Under the pieces are notes generated by a model. It was not told where the DNA came from and did no database searches. It saw only the letters and a program-made list of their open reading frames with translations. 64,000 nt of DNA from Hysterangium stoloniferum (Eukaryota > Basidiomycota > Agaricomycetes > Hysterangiales > Hysterangiaceae). Both the position numbers and the translations under genes were made by a program. This document shows, one piece after another, positions 55,012 to 64,000 of this stretch. The stretch is taken from the NCBI GenBank assembly GCA_015178975.1, contig WHVD01000123.1, forward strand, positions 1-64,000, read 5' to 3'. How positions within the stretch are numbered: the first letter of the stretch is position 1; the number at the start of each line of letters is the position of its first letter.

Positions 55012-57240
55012 CAAGCCTGGGAACCCTTGCTACGCTGCGGGGCGGTCACTTCGTGACCTGCCCCACAACTTCGCTGCGGGCTCCGGCTTGTTGGGGGGCT
55101 TCGCCCCCCAAACCCCCCCGCATCAACAACTCTTAAGTATTTCTGAGGCCCATTGTTCTAAAAGGGAAGCTGTTTGAATGGAAGTCACATTAGAACGGAA
55201 AGTCATGTTAGAACGGAAAGTCACGTTAGAACGGAAAGTCACGTTAGAACGGAAAGTCACATTAGAACGGAAAGTCACGTTAGAACGGAAAGTCACGTTA
55301 GAATGGAAAGTCACGTTAGAACGGAAAGTCACGTTAGAACGGAAAGTCACGTTAGAACGGAAAGTCACGTCAGAACGGAAAGTCACGTTAGAACGGAAAG
55401 TCACGTTAGAACGGAAAGTCACGTTAGAACGGAAAGTCACGTTAGAACGGAAAGTCACGTTAGAACGGAAAGTCACGTCAGAACGGAAAGTCACGTCAGA
55501 ACGGAAAGTCACGTTAGAACGGAAAGTCACCTTAGAAAGGAAAGTCACTTTAGATGGAAAGTGTTCAGGGAATGGAAAGTGTTATAAAGGAAACACCCAT
55601 TACAAAGGAAGGAAACAACAAAGGAAGGAAACAATGGTTACAAAGAAAACACCGGTTACAAAGGAATCAATGGTTACAAAGGAATCAATGGTTACAAAGG
55701 AATCAATGGTTACAAAGGAATCAACGGTTACAAAGGAATCAACGGTTACAAAGGAACTCAATGGTTACAAAGGAACTCAATGGTTACAAAGGAACTCAAT
55801 GGTTACAAAGGAGTCAATGTTTGCAAAGGAGTCAATGGTTACAACACGAAATGAAAGGAAACAATTGTGATAAAGAGAAACAAAAGGAAACAAACATTAC
55901 AAAGGAAACACCCTTTACAATGGTCACAAAAGAAAAGAATGGTCACAAAAGAAAACAACAGTGACAAAAGAAAACAACAGTTACAAAAGAAAACAACAGT
56001 GACAAAAGAAAACAACAGTGACAAAAGTGTAAGAATGGAAACTGTTTAAAGAACAGAAACCATTACAAAAGGTATTACAAAAGACAGAAAGAAATATTAC
56101 AAATGGAACAATGGTTTCAAAAGGAACAATGGGTACAAAAGGAGCAACAGTTTCAAAAGGAGCAATGGTTGCAAAAGGAGTAATGGTTTCAAAAAAGCAA
56201 TGGTTTCAGATGGAGTAACTGAATAGAGATTGAGTTGATTCAACTGGAATTGATGTACAATTGAGACAGCATTGATATGATATAGCATTGATTGAGAATT
56301 GATAAGCATTGAAGAAACATTAATAGAGCGTGGATAGAGCATTGATATATTGTATTGTATTTTGATATATTTTATTGTATTTCAATAAAATGGAAAAATG
56401 ATATATTGTATTGTATTTTGATATATTTTATTGTATTTCAATTTATTCCATTTTATTTTGATTTATTTTGTTCTATTTTTAAACATTTTATTTTGATTTA
56501 TTGTATTTTATTCTGATTTTTCCGATTTTATGTAATTTTGAAGCATTTTATTTTCATTTACTGTATTTTATTTCGATTTATTCTATTTTACTTTATTTCT
56601 AAACATTTTATTTTCATTTATTGTATTTTATCGAATGCTTCCGTGAGGGCGTGGGAAAGACTCCCAAAAGGGGGCGGGCAATTCTCCCGGAAAGGTCGTG
56701 GGAATGTGTTCTTGAGGGGCGCGGGAAATGGTCCGGTGAAGGGCGTGGGAAATGGCTATGAGAACTGCGCGGGAAATGCTTACGTGAACGGCGCGGGAAA
56801 TGCTGACATGAAGCGGGAAATTCTACTGGAGGTTCGTGGGAAATGTGTCCGGTGTATGAAATGGTTCCGCGCATGACAAATACTCCCGCGCGTTCCGGAA
56901 AATACCTCCGCGCACATGACATAATACTTCCGGGCATGTAAAAATACCTCCGCGCACGTAATGAAATACTCCCGCGCGTAGACAAATACTTCCGCGCGTC
57001 ACAAAATACCTCCGCGCGTTAGGAAATACTTCCGCGCCCGTCACAGAATACTCCCGCGGCGTCACAAATGCTCCCGCGCCGTGAGAAAAGCTCCCACGGC
57101 GTCATTAAATACTCCCGCGTGTGCAAAAATGCCCCCGGGCTGACTAATAAGAGACTTCGGGCGCTAACGCGCCCTCACGCATTGGGGCGCCTTCGGCGCC
57201 TAAAAACGCCCACCACCCACCAAGCAACTTTACTATATAT
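55012..57240 (-). mobile_element. Unit 13: satellite unit, right end of the concatemer
   Basis: The 3' block (55012-55124) has GGTCAC-TTC-GTGACC and GGGGGGCTTCGCCCCCC. Arrays: 18-bp AACGGAAAGTCACGTTAG (55185-55555), GGTTACAAAGGAATCAATG (55600-55850), AT-rich (56340-56640), GCGGGAAATG (56650-56830) and CTCCCGCG (56870-57130). The 5' end, ACTATATATTGA, meets a microsatellite instead of another unit. Confidence 0.88.
55185..55555. repeat. 18-bp minisatellite, unit 13 (about 20 copies)
   Basis: The consensus is AACGGAAAGTCACGTTAG with rare TCAG variants. Confidence 0.97.
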
Positions 57241-57284
57241 TGATGATGATTGATGATGATGATGATTTGATTGATTTGATGATG

Positions 57285-57317
<33 letters not shown>

Positions 57318-57325
57318 GATGATAC
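57239..57325. repeat. TGA/TTGA microsatellite at the concatemer edge
   Basis: An irregular run of TGATGAT and TTGATTGA between unit 13 and host sequence. The paralogous host site at 63628-63640 contains only ATTGATGATACC, so the run likely expanded from it. Confidence 0.9.
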
Positions 57326-57560
57326 CTTTGGCCTTGTAGGACTTTGTGTTTTGTGACTAATAATTAAATATATTGTAAGACTATATATATACGTCTCATG
57401 GTAGTAAATATTCCTGGACTGTTTTTAAACGGATCGGAGACTGGTGTCTTTGAAAGGAATTGCTGTCGGTTTTGGTCCGGTACCAGCATACCGAAGTATA
57501 ATTGTCGCCAAGAGTGATCCAAATGGTATTCCCAAGACATAATCCTTTTGTTGTCCTGCT
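57311..57560 (+). pseudogene. 3' remnant of a host gene cut by the Helitron concatemer
   Basis: GATGATACCTTTGGCCTTGTAGG and the following ~230 bp match 63634-63860 at perhaps 70-75% by eye, including the end of the ORF (DDTFGLVGL versus DDTFEFVGL, each followed closely by a stop). Only the last residues and the 3' flank survive here. Confidence 0.6.
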
Positions 57561-58343
57561 GCACTTGAGATTATCTGAGAGCCACTATGATGTATTGCCG
57601 TGGCAAGCGTCGCATGTTCCGCCCATTTTTTGACGACAATAGCCGATTATCAGCTCGGAAGTATGTTAAGACTCAGGATACCTCGTCCATTCCTTGACTA
57701 ACACATTAGCCAAAACGAGAAAATGAAGGATCGATTGTGGTGAGAAACCCAGGGCTGCGATGAATGGCTATCGTGTGGGAACGAAGAGGGATTGCTACGG
57801 TGACCTATGTGGAGCTCCGAGGGCACAGTGGAATTGGAAGCACCGAAGGGGGTAGAAAGATGGCAGAAAATGGGAATGTAAATTAGCATAGCCAGCATGG
57901 TGAATCTTTACATACCGCAAGAGCTGAAATAGGTCAAACTACCGGTGGGTCACGATGCTTGATCTACCTTGTCATTGTCGCTTTGGAGAGCAATGTCCAC
58001 GCATCAATCGTCTGAGCGTGGGGCGAAACATTCCACTCAGACAGAGAGATAATAATAAGGCTAGCTGTCAGTGTCGCCTGAGACGATATTATATTTAGAA
58101 TGTGTTAATACACACCCGGATGGATTCGTCACAACCAAGGATATGGCGAGGGCGAATGAAAAAATCACGTTGCTTAGCATTAATGGGACTAGGTCATCAC
58201 TGGCCCCGGGTTTCTCCTCGGTGAAAGTTTGCAAAATTAAAAACGGGAAGTGTGCAATCTCTCTGGACAAAGCCTGAGGCTGACAGCGGCAACTTGAAGG
58301 CAGCAACCATTGGGTATCGCTTTGGACTGCATTTATAAGTTAC
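57561..58343. other. Intergenic; block duplicated at 62040-62330
   Basis: No supported gene. 57950-58290 is a diverged copy of 62050-62330 (shared GGGGCGAA, CACTCAGACAGAGAG/CACTGAGCAAGACAGAGA and ATGGCRAGGGC words). It lies upstream of the gene or gene remnant in both places. Confidence 0.55.
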
Positions 58344-58655
58344 ATGGCAATGTCACTTCTCGATATCAAAAAAGCGGTTTTGCTTTCAACTCTGACGTTG
58401 AGAAATGCTGTACTATGTGACAATCGACTGAACCATTATTATATGCTGTGTGAGCCTTCAGTGGAAGGTGCAAGAAGTAGTGACCTCATTACGGTGGAGC
58501 CTATAAGGTTCAAGGAAGGTGAAGGAACCTTATGGACGAAGGCAGGAATAAAATGCTGTGTATCCCGTGTAAGTACAGCCATAACGCTGTACCTTCATGG
58601 AATTAGCTCTCCGACTGGTGGCGGCATAAAAGCAAGGCACCCCCTTCTAGTGTAG
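58344..58655 (+). CDS. Hypothetical ORF, 103 aa
   Basis: Uninterrupted ORF with mixed composition (MAMSLLDIKK start). No recognised domain. It lies just upstream of the five-exon gene and in the same direction; it could be an upstream exon of that gene, but no in-frame splice was established. No copy was noticed in the duplicated block. Confidence 0.3.
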   Translation: MAMSLLDIKKAVLLSTLTLRNAVLCDNRLNHYYMLCEPSVEGARSSDLITVEPIRFKEGEGTLWTKAGIKCCVSRVSTAITLYLHGISSPTGGGIKARHPLLV

Positions 58656-58674
58656 GTGAGACTACTACCCACTA

Positions 58675-60533
58675 ATGTCTACTTTCAAAGAGACGACTCT
58701 GGGGAATGATGATCCGGCAACGGCTGGGATGTACCTTGAAGACATTGAAGACCTACCACCCTTAGTTTCCCCTGGTGTATTGAAACGGGACGAGATCGTG
58801 AAAGGGATCAGAGATGTATTCAAGGAGAAGCTTCGAAAACGATGGGGTTGTAACGAACCCGGCCATGATTTATGTTATCGGGCCCCGGATGGTAGGCAAC
58901 ACATACAGCTGTCTGCAAACCATATAGAGATTTGGGTTGACAAGTGGGTGAGTAAAGTGTAATGCTATTTCCACGCGATGTGTGTCACATGCTGCGCATT
59001 CAGTGTCAAGGAGAAACGGGCTATCATGACCCACCGAATGTTGTTAAGAGATTCACCAACACGGCATCCAAGCTCAGCCCCTATTCCAGTCATGCCGATG
59101 ACTGGGGAATGATCTCGCGGAGTCAGGGGACAATGTCAAGTATTGACATTGGCCCCGGATATTACTGTGGTGTCGGTTTGGAAAGGGTTGGGTTGAAAGT
59201 CCTTCACGGTGCTAAGACAGCTTCGCTGATCGCAAAGCTGACAATATACCGGGAAATCACCCGTTTGTTACGAGACCATGGTGCCTTGGGCAAGTTTCTA
59301 CAAAAGCATCTTACGCTGCCAAAACTGGGAAGACTAGTTCAGGATAGTGCTGATTTAACGAGGTAGGGATACCTCAATCATTTGATACACTGGAAATACT
59401 CATATCTGAGTCGTAGACCTATATACCCGCCTCAAATTCGGAGAAGAGCGAGGAAAGTTTTAAAGAGTTTCTCGATATGTCCAGGGAGCGGCAAAGGTCA
59501 CACTACCGAGCTTATGATATTCTTCGCTTGGGCCTTCTCTTACTGCCCCGGCGTCCATTGGTCAGATAGAGACGCGTCAACTGCGATTACGTCATCACTG
59601 TACAACGTTTTAGTCAAGTCACCGCTGCACACCAACTTTGATGAGGTTGCATCAACATTTATCATATACATCGCCGGTCATTGCTCAGAATCTCATTATG
59701 TCTCAGAATTTGATCGGCCCTTACCCCTTTTCGGCTTTATGTATATCGTGCAAGCGATCTGCCACATGCGTCCACTATCTGTAAAGGAGCTCATGGCGAT
59801 CAGAGGTTGCATTGAATTTGGGTTACAACCGTGCGTCGTACCATCACACCATTTCATCCTTCCCACCAAAACCATAACAGAGAATATCAGACACTACGAC
59901 TTCCATTTTATGAATATCCGATCCGGCTTCTCGTGTGTTGCATGCACCAAGATCCATGGTTTCGAGATATCGCTGGAGCTGTATTGAGGGTTTTATTGGA
60001 CGACATACCCATGCATATAGCCTCATTTACACTTCATCTTTATTGGTACACGTCGAATACACTGTCTCGGAGTATTGACTCCTTGGAAACCTTCATCAAC
60101 GACAGCACGCTTCTCACCGATCACATCAACCAGCTGAATGTCGTTTCTTCGTTCATTGGGCCCATCGTACGGTACGTTCACTATATTTTATCTTCCAGCA
60201 CCGTCTTACATCCACCCACGAATCTGTCCTACCAGTCTCATTCTGACCCACAAGAGTCCTCATCGGGATCTCCTTGGGTATGGTGAGCGAATAATGGCAT
60301 TGACTCTGAAGCTGATAGCTGGATCTTCCGAGCCCGAATCTGCGTTGACCACGGTGCGCAGCCACGATACCATCCTCATTCTCGTTTCTCTTCTCCTACA
60401 TTGTGACATTTTGCGCGGCACGACCAACGACAAATTCTCCAATTACTCGGTTAAAAGATTAGATTCCACCGCGCGTTCCTTCCTTTGCGTGGTCGCCACA
60501 CCTTCCACTTGTGTGTCAGCACGGTCTAATTAG
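58675..60533 (+). CDS. Five-exon gene of unknown function, 546 aa
   Basis: Exons are 58675-58947, 59004-59362, 59411-59830, 59881-60171 and 60236-60533. Introns of 56, 48, 50 and 64 nt are all GT..AG (donors GTGAGT, GTAGGG, GTGCGT, GTACGT) and every phase matches, giving one 1,641-nt frame. A 27-nt intron ending at 60198 is a poorer alternative for the last one. No motif is recognised. Visible features are CNEPGHDLCYRAPDG near the N-terminus, DIGPGYYCGVG, and HQDPWFRDIAGAV, which is conserved in the paralogue at 63490-63550 in the same frame. The protein looks soluble and helical. Exon 1 could be incomplete. I cannot assign a function. Confidence 0.68.
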
Positions 60534-61496
60534 ACCCCTATCAGTGCTGAAGGCACATGGTTGCCCTGACAAAGGTCTCACACCATCGATTGGACACACT
60601 TTCTAATTATTCCTCTTCGATGATGCCGACACATCTCAACCAAACCAGGGTTGCAGATGTTATAAATCTATATGGTTTGAACCTATGTAAGAATTATATA
60701 GTCACTTTTCATTATCGCCGCGAGCTCCTCAGTTGTCCCCATAAATGTGTTGAATACATTTGCACTAGCCGTGATTAGACTAACATTCGCATTTTAAAGT
60801 AAGGTATCACTGGAGGTCTGAAAAAGGTCTCCCCACCCCCAATTCGACGCATGTCTCGTTCAGGCTCATCATACCTTCAGGGTAATAATGTTCAATCGAC
60901 AAGATCCATAATCTTCCCACCAAGGGCCTCCACACCGTGCGAGTCAATGTGCTGGGCGAATTCCTTAAAATAATTCTCTTCCATTGAAAACTTGACAATA
61001 AAGCTGCCATAGGCCGAAGAAATATAAGAGCGCATACAGTCACCTTTCGCCGCGGCCGCGCGCTCTGCATGTTGCACGCCTTGATGCCATACATGCATTG
61101 AATACACTCGCGGCCACCACCAGCGGCTAGACTGATATTTATCAATGACAATCATTTCAAACAGGACACGAACTTGAGAGTTGCGATCCTACATAATTTG
61201 ATACAATTTAAAAGCGGACATAGTCACTTGTAATTGTTGCTGCGAGGTTCTCTAAATTGGTGTTGAATATACTCCAATGACTACTCTCTTAATATCACAT
61301 CGCATATACTAGTAGTAACAACGTCAATCGAATACCACTACGGCGTCTCAAAGCAGGTGGTCTCACCATTCTTCTCGTGTCCATTGTTTGAGAGAACAGG
61401 AAGCCAGGGCCAAACCAATGGACAACACCATGATCAAGACACCGACATTTCTTCACATGTTGTGAGATTTCACCTTGTATAAGAGAAAGGTAGCTC
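60534..61496. other. Intergenic with a small diverged repeat
   Basis: 60690-60770 and 61210-61280 share TAGTCACTTNT, GCNGCGAG and GTGTTGAATA. A minus-strand ORF is listed separately. Otherwise nothing seen. Confidence 0.45.
60892..61155 (-). CDS. Hypothetical C-terminal exon, 87 codons
   Basis: Open frame with protein-like composition (QGVQHAERAAAAKGDC, then FSMEENYFKEFAQHIDSHGVEALGG) ending at a stop. Upstream of it, ATCAGTCTAG could be a splice acceptor. A 40-nt GT..AG intron inside it would give a competing frame that ends at 60807. No family recognised. Confidence 0.28.
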   Translation of the reverse strand: MIVIDKYQSSRWWWPRVYSMHVWHQGVQHAERAAAAKGDCMRSYISSAYGSFIVKFSMEENYFKEFAQHIDSHGVEALGGKIMDLVD

Positions 61497-62039
61497 GTGG
61501 TCATGTCAGCCGGAATCCCATATCAACGACGAGCTGAAGAATACCCACGACCCGCCGCGTCGAGCAGTCATTCCCCGAGATTTTCTGATTTATGGTCTGT
61601 TTCAATCTTTCAGTCGTTAGCGTCAAACTACACGCCACGACGATTTATTTACTCCCCATCCCGACAGTTCCCTGCTGCTTCCATGCCAGTTGACTGGCGT
61701 TCATTCCACCAATTGGTATGTTTGAATTATTTCATTGCGAATAGTAGGGAAAAATTCATTTGATTCAATCTAATATCAATGAACCATTTGACTGGATCCG
61801 TGTGCCTTGAACGTTAGTTGTCGACCCCTGTTCCTTCCCATGCGTTATTCTCTACACCTTTCACTGCTGTGTCGACACCGTTGAGAATTCGAATTACGTC
61901 TTCGTTTTCCGGAAAATACCCCCCGAAACATAATTATGTGTCTTTCGAACTGTTTCATCAAAACAATGCTAGTGAGTTCGTCGCCATAAAGGTGCTCGCC
62001 AAGGAGACACCGGCTAGATGTCAGCTTTGACATTCGCAA
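61497..62039. other. No supported gene
   Basis: Short ORFs only (the longest is 88 codons from 61497). None shows a domain or a copy in the duplicated block. Confidence 0.4.
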
Positions 62040-62601
62040 GGACGTATATTGCCTCACAATCCTTAATCTATCTTGCCATCGTCACATCTCACAGCTACAG
62101 CAATGTATGAATAGTATGAGCCTGGGGCGAACAGTTCACTGAGCAAGACAGAGAACACAATATATTCACGTTCGACGGTCAGCCACCTCGTGAAAAATTG
62201 TCCTGAACCCCTCTTGGATATTGCCGCGGACGCGTCAACTATAGTCATCTTTCTTGCTTTTCCCAGACCTTTCGGAAGATGCAAGCCCTTTGATATGGCA
62301 AGGGCACACGAGGAATACAGTCCTCATTGGGGTGATAAAAAAATGTTTTAACTAGAAATCGTGTGGTGGGATTATGATAGAATTGAATACAGATCGCCAT
62401 TATTCAGGCAACAGCTGGCTTGATTTTAATTCTCGGTGCACGACTGTTGACAACCTTGGATGTTTCACTGAAAAATATGTTAAATTTGATGATGAAACAC
62501 ACCTTTTTATAGGGGGAGTCCACCAATTATTGCAACTTTTCATATGAAGATGCTAATTGTGGACCATGAATTTGGAGGTTAATGGGTGTCAGAACCACTA
62601 T

Positions 62602-62757
62602 ACACCTCCCAGAGCATCCAACCTATATTGTCAGGAGGTGCTACACTAACTGACACAAGATATTGAGACACAAGTACTTTTATTACAAGCTTATTAAACT
62701 CTTGTATATTGTGTATTGCAATAGAGTCAACTCATACTATTTTTAATAAAATAGAGA
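62602..62757 (+). repeat. Left arm of a ~150-bp inverted repeat
   Basis: Runs from ACACCTCCCAGAGC to TTTTTAATAAA. The reverse complement of 63848-64000 matches at roughly 75-80% by eye, including CACTAACTGACAC, ACTTTTATTACAAG and AACTCATACTATTTTTAATA. Confidence 0.82.
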
Positions 62758-62779
62758 CAAATTACCGTGACCCCCTGAC

Positions 62780-63675
62780 TATGGTTGGGATGCCAGGGAG
62801 TCCACGAAGGCCACATCCTGCCTCACCCCGTATCTCAGTCATACCGCGGACTGGGGAATGGTCTCACAGCAGCCCGGTTTGACAGGTTCCTGACCTAGAA
62901 TTACACTCTGGTAAGACTTGGCAGACTAATTCAACAGAGCATTGATTGAATGAGGTAGGGATAGCTCAGCGTCAATCATTGAATACACTCGAAATACTCA
63001 CGCCTTCGTAGACCCACGAAATTCCGGAGCAAGCGTGGATTATTTTATCCCTGTTCTGGTGGTGTTCACTCTATCGACAGCGGAGAGATCACTCTGCCAA
63101 GCTCCTGACATCTTTGGGTTTTACCTTCATATGGTGCCCCAGTGTCGATTATCTTGACGATCAAATGTTGATACATGTTAGGCAAATTGTATGATAAATG
63201 TCGATACAACATCATCAAAGTTGATGTTTAGTGCTGGTATGGCAGCACTATTATAAAATGATAATCTGATTGCTATTACTTCACTCATTGGCAGGCTTGA
63301 GTATTTCATGGAAACCATCTACCACACGCGTCAGGGGTGTGTAGAAGAGCTCACTGCGATCAGAGGCTACTTGAATTCTCGTTATAACAATGTATCACGC
63401 CACCACACCTCATCCTGCTGACGAAAACCATTGTCGCCAGAATAGCCAGCAACGACATTGAGTTAACCAGGATCCTATTCAGCTATTTGTGGGTTGCATC
63501 CACCAAGATTTATGGTTTCGACATGTTGCTGGAGTTGTATTCAAGATTATCGTGTGAAGCAATTTCAGAGCACATCCAATTACTTCTTATTGTTCATGCA
63601 GCTCTGTGCGGAGTCCGTGACGAAAACTGGATTGATGATACCTTTGAATTTGTAGGGCTCATGTTTTGTGATTAA
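62780..63675 (+). pseudogene. Decayed paralogue of the five-exon gene
   Basis: 62840-62880 matches the exon 2 region (GACTGGGGAATG), and 62910-63100 matches the exon 2 end, intron 2 (AGGTAGGGATA) and the exon 3 start. 63300-63550 matches exon 3 end and exon 4, with HQDLWFRHVAG in place of HQDPWFRDIAG. The intron is kept, so this was a DNA-level copy. The middle is deleted and frames are broken. It ends with DDTFEFVGLMFCD and a stop at 63675. Confidence 0.68.
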
Positions 63676-63847
63676 TAACTCAAACTAGATATATATATCT
63701 CACAGGCAATGGTTATTCCCGCACCATTCCTGAACCGAACCGTGACGACTTCATTAGGAATTCTTGAACCAGTCCAAGACTAAGTGCAGCCTCTGCCCCT
63801 GTCTTTGAAGGGAATTTCTACCCTTTTCGGACTGGTACTAGCATACT

Positions 63848-64000
63848 GAAGTTTCTATTAAAAATAGTATGAGTTGGCTTATTGTAATACACAATCTATA
63901 AGGGGGTAATAGTCTTGTAATAAAAGTGTTTATTTGTCAATCAATGTGTCAGTTAGTGAATCACCTTCTGACATGATAGGTAGGGTGCTAGTTTAGGTGT
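63848..64000 (-). repeat. Right arm of the inverted repeat, cut by window edge
   Basis: Reverse complement matches 62602-62757. The last six bases of the window (AGGTGT) pair with ACACCT at 62602, so the arm probably continues beyond the window. Confidence 0.8.

Larger units (their letters stand above)
62602..64000. mobile_element. Inverted-repeat-flanked segment carrying a host gene fragment
   Basis: Long inverted repeats (arms 62602-62757 and 63848-64000) enclose a decayed copy of the neighbouring host gene. The right arm reaches the window edge, so the full ends and any target duplication are not visible. It could be a non-autonomous DNA transposon with captured DNA, or two opposed copies of one repeat either side of a duplication. 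Confidence 0.5.

Noticed and set aside
57170..57330. Telomere or subtelomere end
   Set aside because: No TTAGGG-type repeat occurs. TGA/TTGA runs lead directly into gene-like host DNA.
59382..59987. Single 201-codon ORF as a separate gene
   Set aside because: Its two ends coincide with good splice sites that join it in phase to neighbours; the conserved HQDPWFRD reading lies in another frame reached through the intron at 59831-59880.

Overview
The window looks like accessory, transposon-dominated DNA from a basidiomycete fungus, most likely an agaricomycete. The reasons are 48-64 nt GT..AG introns, a Ty3/gypsy pol with a C-terminal chromodomain, Helitrons whose Rep-helicase has a Pro/Gln/His-rich N-terminus, and CpG-biased decay of repeats. 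No rRNA, tRNA or CRISPR array was seen. The species cannot be named from this sequence.

Layout. (1) 1-6327: the 3' part of a Ty3/gypsy retrotransposon (gag, pol and 3' LTR), with a three-exon antisense gene encoding a coiled coil plus a Zn2Cys6-spaced cysteine cluster. It sits inside a Helitron. A solo LTR of the same family lies inverted at 6532-7094. (2) 6328-57240: fourteen Helitron-derived units joined head to tail, all with coding polarity on the minus strand. The thirteen internal junctions share one seam (minus strand GGCTTG, then usually TCA). Five units carry Rep-helicase sequence (A in unit 0, B in unit 2, C in unit 4, D in unit 7, E in unit 10), all broken or deleted. Nine units have no transposase and consist of minisatellites in a fairly fixed order: an 18-bp 'AACGGAAAGT' array next to the 3' hairpin block, an 'ACGGTTACAAA' array, an AT-rich tract, GC-rich arrays, then 5' hairpins. 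(3) 57241-57325: a TGA/TTGA microsatellite at the right edge of the concatemer, apparently grown from the host target. (4) 57326-64000: lower-repeat DNA with a truncated gene 3' end, an apparently intact five-exon gene of unknown function (58675-60533), a decayed paralogue, and a long inverted-repeat pair (62602-64000).

How it fits together. The five coding units belong to one Rep/helicase family (CCHC-like zinc module, HUH nuclease with HMH, YxxKY tyrosines, PIF1-type helicase). The satellite units share its 3' and 5' termini and so look like non-autonomous partners. Arrays of near-identical 17-18-mers, AT-rich DNA and stable hairpins together resemble an iteron-type replicon; that is an inference. 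Tandem units have since diverged by array expansion, internal deletion, nested LTR insertion and CpG decay.

Limits. All coordinates of array edges are approximate to a few bases. Identities were judged by eye. Nothing was searched against databases.
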